Assembly (NCBI GenBank): GCA_965214675.1
Contig: OZ243969.1
Coordinates: 186,001 to 250,000, forward strand
Length of the DNA: 64,000 nt
Origin: WTFY01 sp965214675
Lineage (GTDB): Bacteria; Pseudomonadota; Gammaproteobacteria; UBA4575
Direction: 5' to 3'
The notes under the pieces: generated by a model
Told to the model about the DNA's origin: nothing
The model's database searches: none
The model's input: the letters and a program-made list of their open reading frames with translations, nothing else
Translations under genes and position numbers: made by a program
Shown here: positions 43,291 through 52,104 of the stretch, piece after piece
Layout of the letters: each line of letters starts with the position of its first letter
Numbering within the stretch: position 1 is the first letter of the stretch

Positions 43291-43542
43291 TCATTGCGCG
43301 CTGGGCTCGAGGATGATCTGGGCGACCTCGCCTGCAGGGTAATACACGCGTCTTCCAATCTTGCGCCCGCAGGCCTTCAGGGCGCGTGTCTGTCGATCAC
43401 TGGGGTAGCTCAAGCTGTAGCGCAGGCCGCCAGTGCTTCGGCCCAGTAACTGGGCCAGCTGCGTCTGTGACAACAGCAGGCCAAAACGTTCGGTCAATTG
43501 ACTCTCAAGGGTAACTGCATTTTGACTTTCGGTATCTTGCAT
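43291..43542 (-). CDS. AlpA-like small DNA-binding protein
   Basis: 83 aa. The helix-turn-helix LLSQTQLAQLLGRSTGGLRY is followed by a basic stretch and the beta-hairpin GRKIGRRVYYPAGEVAQII, the layout of AlpA/excisionase-type regulators. It lies between integrase and replication gene, as AlpA-like genes do in P4-type and tRNA-borne islands, and may activate excision. Stop is 28 nt before the Rep start. Confidence 0.75.
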   Translation of the reverse strand: MQDTESQNAVTLESQLTERFGLLLSQTQLAQLLGRSTGGLRYSLSYPSDRQTRALKACGRKIGRRVYYPAGEVAQIILEPSAQ

Positions 43543-43844
43543 GGTCCATCTTCTCCTGGTTGATCATTTGGACGCACAAGACTGCACGAGATGCCGGACA
43601 AAATCAGAAGAAAGCCCTTCAAGAAGTCGCGTGGTTCTTATGCCACGTGGTGACGGGCATTGTGATTTTGTGGTGTATTGGCCGGGTGTATCCGGTATGG
43701 TGAAAACAGACTGGTGCAGTGTTCTGCAGGCGCTACGATGAAACAGGCAGTTAGTGCGTGTTCCTGAAGTCCACAGTGTGGTCCCCTGGGGACCAAGCAT
43801 TGGATTCTAAAAAAGTAGGCGTATCTGCCGGCCAGGATGCGGTC
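43543..43844. other. Spacer between integrase and AlpA-like gene
   Basis: 302 bp without a recognised gene. It holds the dyad TGGTCCCC-T-GGGGACCA at 43779-43795, a good candidate operator or terminator for the convergent or following minus-strand genes. The promoter of the AlpA-Rep pair should lie here. Confidence 0.55.
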
Positions 43845-44885
43845 TCAGGCCATGACCTGATCCAGCCTGCCCACCAGGTCCTCTGCTCTCAGGTGCGTAT
43901 AGCGCTTGAGCATCTGCATGGACTTGTGTCCAGAGATGGCAGATACTTCCTGGTCCCCCAGTCCTGCCTCCACCAGGCGGGAGACCGCCTCATGGCGAAG
44001 GTCATGAAAGCGCAGACCTTCGATGCCGGCTTTCTTCAATGTCCGGACCCAGGCTGGCCTGAACTCGTAGGGACGACGGATCCCGTCCCTGCCAGGTTCA
44101 CCCCAGAAGATGAGATCGGTATCCAGAGGACGTACCGGGTGGTTGAGTGCGGCACGGAAAACTTCTGTCGCCTGTCGGGTCAGGGGTACAGTCCTGGAGG
44201 AGCCGTTCTTGGTCTCGGTGAGATGTACGGTGCGCTTGTCCAGGTCCACCTGTTTTCTCGTCAGTGACTTGATCTCACCGGCACGCATGCCGGTGAACAA
44301 GGCTATTCTTGCGATCCAGCTCAGCATCGGATTGCTATGACGATCGCAGGCCTGGAACAGCACTACTTCTTCGTCCTTACCCAGCCTCCGATCACGCCCT
44401 TTCCCCGGGGCCGGTTTGCGGATATTGGATACCGGGTTGTAGAACAGACCAATTCTCCACTCCTTGATGGCAATCGTGAACAGGTGCGAGAGCAGGGCCA
44501 GTTCCAGACGAACTGTGTTGTTGGACATCCCCGACTCCAGACGCTCGTCGCGGTATTTGGCTACCAGGTCCGGTGTGATGGCGGCAAGGCTGTAGTTGCC
44601 AAGGGCAGGCCTGATTGCCTTGGATCTTTGCAGCTCACCATATGCAGTGGTGGCACGCTTGGTGGAGGAGACTTCGCGAAGGTAGCGATCCAGTGCGTGG
44701 CTTAACAGCAGGCGATCAGAATCAGATCGATCAATATGGACCCCACGCACCATGTCATCCTCGGTACGCCGTGCCCAGTCTTGGGCATCGCGCCGGGTAC
44801 GAAAGGTCTTGATCGTGGTCGGCCAGCCACGCTTGCGGATGACGGCTTTCCAGGTGTTCGAAGGGGTCTTTACAAGAGTGGCCAT
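43845..44885 (-). CDS. Tyrosine integrase of the tRNA-Asn element
   Basis: 346 aa. An N-terminal arm-binding beta domain (about 1-55), a SAM-like core-binding domain (about 60-150) and a catalytic domain with Arg201 (FTGMRAGEI), HDLRH (His294, Arg297), SGHKSM (His320) and Tyr329 (KRYTHL). It starts 86 bp from the tRNA-Asn 3' end, and the 48-bp att duplication at 38968 and 44968 shows where it acted. Excision would need the AlpA-like protein and probably IHF. It is not closely similar to the Integrase_1-type enzyme at 25 kb. Confidence 0.93.
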   Translation of the reverse strand: MATLVKTPSNTWKAVIRKRGWPTTIKTFRTRRDAQDWARRTEDDMVRGVHIDRSDSDRLLLSHALDRYLREVSSTKRATTAYGELQRSKAIRPALGNYSLAAITPDLVAKYRDERLESGMSNNTVRLELALLSHLFTIAIKEWRIGLFYNPVSNIRKPAPGKGRDRRLGKDEEVVLFQACDRHSNPMLSWIARIALFTGMRAGEIKSLTRKQVDLDKRTVHLTETKNGSSRTVPLTRQATEVFRAALNHPVRPLDTDLIFWGEPGRDGIRRPYEFRPAWVRTLKKAGIEGLRFHDLRHEAVSRLVEAGLGDQEVSAISGHKSMQMLKRYTHLRAEDLVGRLDQVMA

Positions 44886-44901
44886 AGATCAATTCCAGTA
44901 G

Positions 44902-44923
44902 TAGTGTACTGAAATTGTACCGA
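44902..44923. repeat. Integrase arm-site-like repeat, outer copy
   Basis: AGTGTACTGAAATTGTACCGA with its preceding base, between the integrase start and the tRNA; related to 39808-39829 and 39137-39156. Confidence 0.45.
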
Positions 44924-44967
44924 ATGACACATGGATTTAAAAGGGGGATGTACTATATTATTGATTT

Positions 44968-45015
44968 AATTGGCTCCCCGGGACGGGCTCGAACCGCCGA
45001 CCTAGTGATTAACAG
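44968..45015. repeat. Attachment-site duplication (att), tRNA copy
   Basis: 48 bp identical to 38968-39015; it covers the 3' 45 nt of tRNA-Asn and 3 bp beyond. The tRNA is left intact by the insertion. Confidence 0.93.
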
Positions 45016-45046
45016 TCACCCGCTCTACCAACTGAGCTACCGGGGA
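44971..45046 (-). tRNA. tRNA-Asn(GTT)
   Basis: 76 nt including an encoded CCA. The acceptor TCCCCGG pairs with CCGGGGA, the D-arm GCTCAGTTGGTAGAGC, the anticodon loop CTGTTAATC with GTT, and the T-arm GGCGGTTCGAGCCCGTC are all present. Its 3' end is the integration target of the 6-kb element. In Pseudomonas aeruginosa the O-antigen locus also lies between ihfB and the tRNA-Asn/aspC/uvrB side. Confidence 0.97.
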
Positions 45047-45164
45047 ATATGAAGACGGGAAATGGTAACGACCCACTATACGCAGGTCAACGCCAGATCG
45101 TAATACTGGTGCTGGCATTGCCTATTGATGCCAATTGCGTGTCAGGTATCCCTGCTCAACGTGT

Positions 45165-46343
45165 TCAAAGTTCCTTGAGACGAGCCGCTGCGCCTTTCAA
45201 GACATCCAGGCTGGTTGCAAAGGAGATGCGCATGTAGCCGGGCGATCCAAATGCTGTGCCCGGCACCACGGCAACGCCTGTCTGATTCAGCAGATATTCC
45301 ACAAAACCGACGTCATCCGAAATATTTGCGGTTTTCTCGATCAGGCCTTCAATATTTGGAAAACAATAAAATGTGCCATCACCCTGCAAACAGCGGATCC
45401 CGTCGATTTCATTCAGGGCCTCGACGATAAAGTCGTGACGCTTTTCAAATTCATCACGCATGTTCGCAACAAATTCCTGGTCCCCTGTCAGTGCAGCTTC
45501 CGCTGCAGCCTGCGAGATGGAACTCGGGCTGGATGTGCTCTGCGACTGAATCTTGGTCATGGACTTGATGAGCGCTTCGGGTCCTGCTGCATAGCCGATG
45601 CGCCAGCCGGTCATTGAATAGGCTTTGGAGACCCCGTTCAGCACCAGAGTCCGGTCCTTGAGCGAAGGGCTCGCATTCAGAATGTTTGAGAAGGTCTGCC
45701 CGCGAAACAGGATGTGTTCGTAAATATCATCGCTGACCACGAATACCTTTGGATGCCTTTCCAGGGCCTCGCCCAAGGCACTGAGCTCATCCCCGGTGTA
45801 GGCCATGCCCGTCGGATTGGAGGGACTGTTGATGACCAGCAGCTTGGTCTTGGCAGTGATCCTGCTTTCCAAATCTTCTGCAGTGATCTTGCAGCGGTTC
45901 TCGGCCCCACCTGCAATGGTGACCGGTTCACCACCCGCCAGGCGCGCGATATCCGGGTAGGAGACCCAGTACGGGGCCGGAATCAGTACCTCGTCCCCGT
46001 CGTCCAATAGTGCCTGGCACAGGTTGTAAAGTACCTGCTTGGCCCCCGTGGAGACCATGACTTCACTGGGGCTGTACTCCAGCTGGTTATCGCGTCGGAA
46101 CTTCTCGATGACGGCTTCCTTGAGGGATGCAGTGCCGGCCACAGCCGTATACTTCGTCTGGCCCGCATGCATGGCGGCAATAGCTGCCTCCTTGATGTGT
46201 TCGGGAGTATCAAAGTCTGGCTCGCCCGCAGCAAGATTCAGGATGTCTCCGCCTTCAGCACGGATTTGATTCGCTCGTGCAGTTATGGCTAAAGTGACGG
46301 ACGGTTGAATCCTGGATACGCGTTTTGCGAGTGAATTTTGCAC
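45165..46343 (-). CDS. aspC: Class I aspartate aminotransferase
   Basis: 392 aa, GTG start at 46343 with AGGAGA a few bases upstream. PLP residues: ASN/PSNPTG at 174-179, Asp and Tyr in SDDIYEH (205-208 region), Schiff-base Lys240 in LNGVSKAYSMTGWRIGY. It is the thermophile/alpha-proteobacterial subgroup of aspartate (possibly also prephenate or aromatic) aminotransferases. Since no hisC follows pheA, an enzyme like this could supply the aromatic transamination step; that is inference. It diverges from uvrB with 106 bp between. Confidence 0.93.
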   Translation of the reverse strand: MQNSLAKRVSRIQPSVTLAITARANQIRAEGGDILNLAAGEPDFDTPEHIKEAAIAAMHAGQTKYTAVAGTASLKEAVIEKFRRDNQLEYSPSEVMVSTGAKQVLYNLCQALLDDGDEVLIPAPYWVSYPDIARLAGGEPVTIAGGAENRCKITAEDLESRITAKTKLLVINSPSNPTGMAYTGDELSALGEALERHPKVFVVSDDIYEHILFRGQTFSNILNASPSLKDRTLVLNGVSKAYSMTGWRIGYAAGPEALIKSMTKIQSQSTSSPSSISQAAAEAALTGDQEFVANMRDEFEKRHDFIVEALNEIDGIRCLQGDGTFYCFPNIEGLIEKTANISDDVGFVEYLLNQTGVAVVPGTAFGSPGYMRISFATSLDVLKGAAARLKEL

Positions 46344-46449
46344 AATGTCTCCTGATAAGGGGCTTGGTGCCGCGAACGGTGTGCCTTGACAGCTTCACAC
46401 AGAGTATACGGGCACAGCCCAGATGAGATAAGACTCCAAAAAGAGAGAT

Positions 46450-48480
46450 ATGCATCAGCCATTTAAAATCGTTACCGACTTTGCCCCGGCAGGCGACCAG
46501 CCCGGCGCCATTCAGGCACTGGTGGATGGACTGCGCGACGGGCTGGCCCACCAGACGCTACTCGGAGTAACAGGCTCGGGCAAGACCTTTACGATTGCCA
46601 ATGTGATTGAGCAGGTGCAGCGCCCGACAATCATCCTCGCCCCCAACAAGACCTTGGCTGCCCAGCTGTACGGGGAGATGAGGGAATTCTTCCCGCAGCA
46701 CGCGGTGGAGTATTTCGTGTCCTACTACGACTACTATCAGCCGGAAGCCTATGTACCTTCAAGCGACACCTTCATTGAGAAAGACGCCTCCATCAACGAA
46801 CACATCGAGCAAATGCGCCTGTCCGCTACAAAGGCTCTTTTCGAGCGCCCGGACACGGTCATCGTAGCCACCGTTTCAGCCATCTACGGGCTCGGTGATC
46901 CCAAGGCCTATCTGAATATGGTCATACATCTTGATCGTGGAGATCGCATTGATCAGCGCACGCTGTTGCGCCGGCTGGCTGAGCTTCAGTACTCACGCAA
47001 TGATGCCGAGTTGCGCCGGGGTACCTTTCGTGTACGCGGCGAGGTGATTGACGTGCATCCGGCAGACTCCGAACGTGAAGGTATCCGCATCGAGCTCTTT
47101 GATGATGAGATTGAACACCTGAGTTTTTTCGATCCGCTGACAGGCGAGGTCACCCTTCGGGTACCTCGCCTGACCATCTACCCGAAGACACATTACGTGA
47201 CCCCTCGAGAGATCCTGCTGAATGCCATTGAGCAGATCCGCGAAGAACTTGAGGTGCGCCTGAAGGAATTGAATGGTGCCAACCGGCTGGTAGAGGCCCA
47301 GCGCCTGGAGCAGCGCACGCGTTTTGATCTGGAGATGATCCAGGAGATCGGGTACTGCGCAGGCATTGAAAACTATTCCCGATATTTATCTGGCCGTGGT
47401 GCAGGTGAGCCGCCTCCCTGCCTGCTCGATTACCTGCCTGAGAATGCCTTGATGGTGATGGATGAAAGCCACGTGTCGGTACCGCAGTTTGGCGGTATGT
47501 ACCGGGGCGATCGATCACGCAAGGAAACCCTCGTCGAGTATGGCTTCCGCCTGCCTTCGGCCCTGGACAACCGCCCTTTGCAGTTCGAGGAGTTTGCAGC
47601 ACTGGCCCCGCAGATGATTTATGTATCGGCGACGCCGGGACCGTACGAGATGCAAAAATCAGATGTTGTTGCCGAGCAAGTAGTGCGCCCCACGGGGCTG
47701 GTAGACCCTGAAATTGATGTGCGCCCGGTCACTTCCCAGGTAGATGATGTGCTGTCTGAAATCAACGATTGTGTCGAGAAAGGTGAACGCGTACTCATCA
47801 CGACGCTGACTAAACGGATGTCCGAGGATCTGACGGAATACCTGGACGAACATGGTGTGCGGGTACGTTATCTGCACTCTGACATTGACACGGTGGAGCG
47901 GGTGGAAATTATCCGCGGGCTGCGCAATGCAGATTTTGACGTGTTGGTCGGCATCAACCTGCTGCGCGAGGGACTGGATATTCCGGAAGTCTCGCTGGTC
48001 GCGATCCTGGATGCGGACAAGGAGGGCTTTCTGCGTTCCGAGCGTTCCCTGATCCAGACGGTGGGTCGGGCTGCACGACATCTCAACGGACGGGCCATCA
48101 TGTATGCCGATGAGGTGACAGGCTCCATGCAGCGTGCCATTGATGAGACCAGCCGTCGCCGCGACAAGCAGATTGCCTTCAACCGCGAACACAGCATCAC
48201 CCCCCGGGGAATCACCAAGAAAGTGCCGGACATTATGGAAGGCGCACGCAAATCACCTGCTGAGCGGGCGATCTACAGAACCCGCTTCGAAGATATTGCA
48301 GACGATACGGAGTATCTTGCCCTGACGCCTGAACAGGGCATGAAAAAAATCAAGCAGCTCGAGCAGAAAATGTACGAGCATGCCCGAAACCTGGAATTCG
48401 AAGAGGCGGCCAAGATCCGCGATGAACTCTTCCAATTAAAAGACGTTGTGCTGGGAAAACCGAAACGAAAGGCAAGCTAG
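46450..48480 (+). CDS. uvrB: Excinuclease ABC subunit B
   Basis: 676 aa. Walker A is GVTGSGKT (39-46); the damage-probing beta-hairpin is in YYDYYQPEAYVPSSDTFIEK (92-111); helicase motifs include DESHV and QTVGRAARH. The C-terminal UVR domain (EQKMYEHARNLEFEEAAKIR) contacts UvrC. UvrB verifies lesions in nucleotide excision repair. Neighbours aspC and a downstream tRNA-Val are conserved in related genomes. Confidence 0.98.
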   Translation: MHQPFKIVTDFAPAGDQPGAIQALVDGLRDGLAHQTLLGVTGSGKTFTIANVIEQVQRPTIILAPNKTLAAQLYGEMREFFPQHAVEYFVSYYDYYQPEAYVPSSDTFIEKDASINEHIEQMRLSATKALFERPDTVIVATVSAIYGLGDPKAYLNMVIHLDRGDRIDQRTLLRRLAELQYSRNDAELRRGTFRVRGEVIDVHPADSEREGIRIELFDDEIEHLSFFDPLTGEVTLRVPRLTIYPKTHYVTPREILLNAIEQIREELEVRLKELNGANRLVEAQRLEQRTRFDLEMIQEIGYCAGIENYSRYLSGRGAGEPPPCLLDYLPENALMVMDESHVSVPQFGGMYRGDRSRKETLVEYGFRLPSALDNRPLQFEEFAALAPQMIYVSATPGPYEMQKSDVVAEQVVRPTGLVDPEIDVRPVTSQVDDVLSEINDCVEKGERVLITTLTKRMSEDLTEYLDEHGVRVRYLHSDIDTVERVEIIRGLRNADFDVLVGINLLREGLDIPEVSLVAILDADKEGFLRSERSLIQTVGRAARHLNGRAIMYADEVTGSMQRAIDETSRRRDKQIAFNREHSITPRGITKKVPDIMEGARKSPAERAIYRTRFEDIADDTEYLALTPEQGMKKIKQLEQKMYEHARNLEFEEAAKIRDELFQLKDVVLGKPKRKAS

Positions 48481-48581
48481 CGCATTCACCTGTTTGAGGT
48501 AAATTGCCTGCATGCAGAAAGGGCTTGGGTTAGGTGAGGTACCGGAACGCGGCATTCTGTGATAGTTTCCCTAACCGAACC

Positions 48582-48658
48582 AGGCGCGTAGCTCAGTTGG
48601 TTAGAGCATCACCTTGACATGGTGGGGGTCGTTGGTTCGAATCCAATCGCGCCTACCA
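48582..48658 (+). tRNA. tRNA-Val(GAC)
   Basis: 77 nt with encoded CCA. The acceptor AGGCGCG pairs with CGCGCCT, the D-arm is GCTCAGTTGGTTAGAGC, the anticodon stem-loop ACCTTGACATGGT carries GAC, and the T-arm is TTGGTTCGAATCCAA. It stands between uvrB and the convergent ubiK. Confidence 0.96.
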
Positions 48659-48758
48659 GTCACACGATTTCGAGGAATACACATGATCCAGCAGCTTGTA
48701 ACCTCGATGGATCCAGGCCGTCATGCAGACTGCTTCAGCTGCAGGGCGGCCACACCCA

Positions 48759-49013
48759 CTATTTAGTCGGTATTTTCCCTTCGAGTTCCTGCACACGCTG
48801 TTCCAATTCCTTGACGCGCAACTGGCTTTGCGCCAGCATCTCGCTTTGCGTATCAAATTCCTTGCGTGTAACCAGGTCGAGTCGCTGAAATACACTTTCT
48901 GCAACAACACGCGCATTTTTCTCAAGCCTGTCCTTGCCCTTTTTCAAGCCCTTGGGAAGCACAGCATCAAGCTTGCGCGATAGCTCATCTAAATTACTGG
49001 AACCAGGTTTCAT
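48759..49013 (-). CDS. ubiK: Ubiquinone biosynthesis accessory factor UbiK (YqiC)
   Basis: 84 aa, typical of BMFP-domain proteins. An N-terminal amphipathic region (DELSRKLDAVLPKGLKKGKD) precedes VFQRLDLVTRKEFDTQSEML and a C-terminal coiled coil (RVKELEQRVQELEGK) that drives trimerisation. UbiK helps the Ubi complex under aerobic conditions by binding UbiJ. It complements ubiG at 2.1 kb. Confidence 0.92.
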   Translation of the reverse strand: MKPGSSNLDELSRKLDAVLPKGLKKGKDRLEKNARVVAESVFQRLDLVTRKEFDTQSEMLAQSQLRVKELEQRVQELEGKIPTK

Positions 49014-49500
49014 GGGTGAACACGATAGGCTATCTCAATGTCGGTAACAAGTCTTGGCACCCTTATTGGCACCCTTATCAGTCGCCCACAACCACATAAA
49101 ATCTCCGTTGAACATGCCTGAAGTGCCTAGCCTATCTACCATATCGTTAGCAAGGAAAAATCTATCACAGGGTTTGCGGATGTTATACTGAGCAGCCACT
49201 TCCCGTGGCGTTCCAGCTGTGATAAAACAAAGAGTGATGGGCTCATCACCCTGGGTGCGCGGGAAGAGTTGAATGTCCCGTGCAGGTGATTGCCTACCTC
49301 CGCAGTCGCCTGACCGTTAAGCGGAATTGCGTTACATGTACGAAGCGCCAGGGACAGCCTTTCTGTACCGATCCGGGGAGCGTTCTCGGGATCAGGCTTT
49401 TGATCCAGGTAGAAAGAGCTTTGAAGAGACTGCCCCGGACAGATGTCAGTCAAGCAGTTATTTGCAATGTGTTAAGTGACTTGATCAGAGAACCTTTGTA
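49014..49500. other. Intergenic region before the MpaB-like gene
   Basis: 487 bp. It contains a short direct repeat TTGGCACCCTTA (49051 region), and an extended -10 (TGTTATACT, about 49181-49189) that could drive the downstream gene. A frame at 49280-49501 that ends in TAATG with the next start has no family character. Confidence 0.5.
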
Positions 49501-50676
49501 ATGAAGATGCAACTGTCACCTTCTGCTTACATCGAAGATTATGTCTCTGCTCGTTTGCATGATCGTGCAACCGCGGATAACTACATCAGACACACTCGCA
49601 TAGGCGATCCCGAGCTCGATGCTGTGATGGAAGAAATTTCCACACTCCCTGGCGAAGACCTGCACCGTTTCATAGGGGCTGGCATCGAGCAGCAGGATGA
49701 GGTCTTGCGCACAGCACCGCAGGCATTACGCGAAATTTTTAATCGCATCAACGAGCCGCCTTCCTGGCTCGACTACAAGGCCTTTGATCCTGCCGTTCAG
49801 GCGTTCTATATCAAGGCAGCCGATATACTGCTTGCACTTGTGTCCGGAGTGTTGGTTGAGGGCTTTTCGACACTGATGGGCAAGCCATTCAGCATCACAG
49901 GCCGCATGCTGAAGGAAACAGACGTGAGTATCAGGCAGTTGAAGCAGGTCAACCGCCACTTGCTGGAAGTATTTTTTCCGGGTGGGTTATTGAGAGAAGG
50001 GGATGGATGGAAGCTGTCCGTGCGTATCCGTTTTATTCATGCCCGGGTGAGGCAGTTGATGAAAACTGCCGACGAGTGGGATACGGAGGCTTGGGGCATG
50101 CCGATCAGTGCGGCACATATGGGTTTTTCAACTGCGTTGTTTTCGTACCGGTTACTGGAACACTCTTCATCCGTAGGTGCCAACTACAGCAGCGAAGAAG
50201 AGGACAGTATCTACAGTCTGTGGCGCTATGTAGGTCACCTCATGGGGGTTCCTGAAACGATTTTGTACAGCACCCCGCAGGAAGCACAGACGCTGTTTAA
50301 AATCGGCTTCATGTGCGAGCCACCTCCAGATCCCGATGCAGCAGCCATCTCAAACACTCTGATACAGTCTATCCCTTTGGTTGCCGGGTTGAACGACCGC
50401 GAAGAACAGAATGACATGCGGAATCTGGCGTACCGTATTTCAAGAGCACTGGTAGGAGACTGGCTTGCCGATCAACTGCATTTCCCGAAAGGTCATAGCA
50501 CAGGAACGCTGTATATGTACCGGGCAAAGCAACTCAGCATGCGACTGACAAAGGATGTGCAAATGATCAAATCAGAAAACTTTCTTAAGCTTCTCAACGT
50601 TTCTCAATATGATGAGGCCGGTGTGAGCTACAAGATGCCGGATCATGTGCTTGCGTCAAAATCAAGTGAGTGGTGA
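49501..50676 (+). CDS. MpaB/latex-clearing-protein-like oxygenase (DUF2236)
   Basis: 391 aa. The DUF2236 core is seen in RIRFIHARVRQ and AAHMGFSTALFSYRLLEHSS, followed by EEDSIYSLWRYVGHLMGVP, helices that in Lcp-type enzymes bind b-type heme through histidine. Members include the rubber-cleaving oxygenase Lcp and the mycophenolate enzyme MpaB, so a heme-dependent oxidative cleavage is plausible; the substrate here is unknown. No signal peptide is present, unlike secreted Lcp. A lone gene between ubiK and a transporter. Confidence 0.8.
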   Translation: MKMQLSPSAYIEDYVSARLHDRATADNYIRHTRIGDPELDAVMEEISTLPGEDLHRFIGAGIEQQDEVLRTAPQALREIFNRINEPPSWLDYKAFDPAVQAFYIKAADILLALVSGVLVEGFSTLMGKPFSITGRMLKETDVSIRQLKQVNRHLLEVFFPGGLLREGDGWKLSVRIRFIHARVRQLMKTADEWDTEAWGMPISAAHMGFSTALFSYRLLEHSSSVGANYSSEEEDSIYSLWRYVGHLMGVPETILYSTPQEAQTLFKIGFMCEPPPDPDAAAISNTLIQSIPLVAGLNDREEQNDMRNLAYRISRALVGDWLADQLHFPKGHSTGTLYMYRAKQLSMRLTKDVQMIKSENFLKLLNVSQYDEAGVSYKMPDHVLASKSSEW

Positions 50677-50940
50677 AACACACTACCTGTGACCAGCCCC
50701 GGATCCTCCAGAGCCTGAGCAACCATGGTTCTGGGTGTTGCCGGCTTCATCATGGACGATAAATCTGAAGCACAGGCTCTTCGCAGTCTGGCAAGCATAC
50801 AACTATATTGCATGCAAGCCTGGCTAGATTTGCGGTTTCCAGGATCACGTCTGCTGGCAGCGATAGCATCCATGCGGCACTGTCTGGCAATCGATGCTGT
50901 GGGTCACACAACAGCAGAATAATCGGGCTCGGGAGAAGTC

Positions 50941-51804
50941 ATGGGATTTGTAACTGATGTCGTTTTGCCTCTGGCGCTTGCTTTCATCATGCTGGCCCTT
51001 GGACTCGGACTCACCTTCGATGATTTTGTCCGTGTGGTACGACACCCGCGCGATTTCGTCGTCGGTGCTGTGTCTCAGGTCCTCGTACTCCCGATGATCG
51101 CCTTCCTGCTTGCCAGCGTCTGGCATATGGCGCCGGAACTCGCCCTCGGGCTGATGATCATTGCTGCTGCCCCGGGGGGTGTGACCTCCAACCTCCTGAC
51201 CGCATTCGCGCATGGCGATGTTGCATTGTCGATTTCACTGACAGCAGTGGTCAGCCTGTTGAGTGTCATCACGATCCCGTTCGTAGTGGTCTTTGCCTAT
51301 GGCCATTTCATCGGTGAGCCTGCGGCGCAGGACATCACTGTTGCTGATACTGCGACCAGCGTCTTCCTGATCGTCACCATCCCGGTGCTGGTGGGCCTGC
51401 TTGTCCGCCGTTTAGCAGAGAACTTTGCGCTGCGGGTTGAACCGTCAGCGCGTACCGTATCCGCCGTGTTGTTCGTGCTGGTGCTCGCGGGGGCAATCTA
51501 TCAGGAACGCAGTAATCTTGTCTCCTATTATGCCCAGGCCGGGCTCGCCACTTTTGCCCTGAACGTGATGATGATGGCGATTGCCTACCTGCTGGCGCGG
51601 TTCTTTGCTTCCGGTGCAAAACAGCGAACGGCGATTGCAATGGAGTGTGGGCTGCAGAACGGGACGCTTGCAATCGCGATTGCAGTGCTTTTGTTCGACG
51701 GCGGGCTCGTGACCGTGCCAGCGACAACCTACAGCCTGACCATGTTCGTGACCGCACTGATCTATGTTGTGTTGTTGCGGCGCAGTCCTGGCGCAGTCGC
51801 GTGA
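50941..51804 (+). CDS. Bile acid:sodium symporter (BASS/SBF) family transporter
   Basis: 287 aa with eight to ten hydrophobic segments. Conserved features are LALGLGLTFDDF near the N-terminus, MIIAAAPGGVTSNLLTAFAHGD for the first crossover and ECGLQNGTLAIAIA for the second. Bacterial members carry organic anions such as pantoate or 2-keto acids with sodium; the ligand cannot be told here. Start ATG 50941 follows GGGAGAAGTC, a good ribosome site. Confidence 0.88.
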   Translation: MGFVTDVVLPLALAFIMLALGLGLTFDDFVRVVRHPRDFVVGAVSQVLVLPMIAFLLASVWHMAPELALGLMIIAAAPGGVTSNLLTAFAHGDVALSISLTAVVSLLSVITIPFVVVFAYGHFIGEPAAQDITVADTATSVFLIVTIPVLVGLLVRRLAENFALRVEPSARTVSAVLFVLVLAGAIYQERSNLVSYYAQAGLATFALNVMMMAIAYLLARFFASGAKQRTAIAMECGLQNGTLAIAIAVLLFDGGLVTVPATTYSLTMFVTALIYVVLLRRSPGAVA

Positions 51805-52104
51805 TGTATGAGGTTTCTGTTTTTCATTCCGGCCTGCCTCCCCCTGGATAAGAGTCATGAGGGTTCGCATGAGTCCTTGGGTTGCCAGCATTTTTTTGGT
51901 GGGCAGTGCGGTATGAGTCTGACTCACCAACACGTGGTTTGCGGTATTTGTGGTTTCCTTCGCATGCCACAGCGTGTACCCTATGCGCTCGGAGTTTCTT
52001 GCAGTTCACAGGGCGCAAAGCATGGGGGAGATGCCTGATCTGGACTGGAAGGTACAATTTGGAAACATGTGGCCCCTGGTATCGGTCACCACTGGAGAAT
52101 CTGC
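51805..52104. other. Leader region of thrS
   Basis: 300 bp. Some short frames exist (for example a 19-codon MRVRMSPWVASIFLVGSAV), none convincing. In E. coli the thrS leader forms tRNA-like operator stems bound by ThrRS; no clear threonine anticodon-like loop was recognised by eye. Confidence 0.45.

Noticed and set aside
49280..49501. 73-codon frame overlapping the MpaB-like start as TAATG
   Set aside because: No family resemblance, no ribosome site, and rich in R/C residues like a chance frame; the overlap alone is not enough.
50725..50922. 65-codon frame before the BASS transporter
   Set aside because: No ribosome site and no family character; probably spacer.
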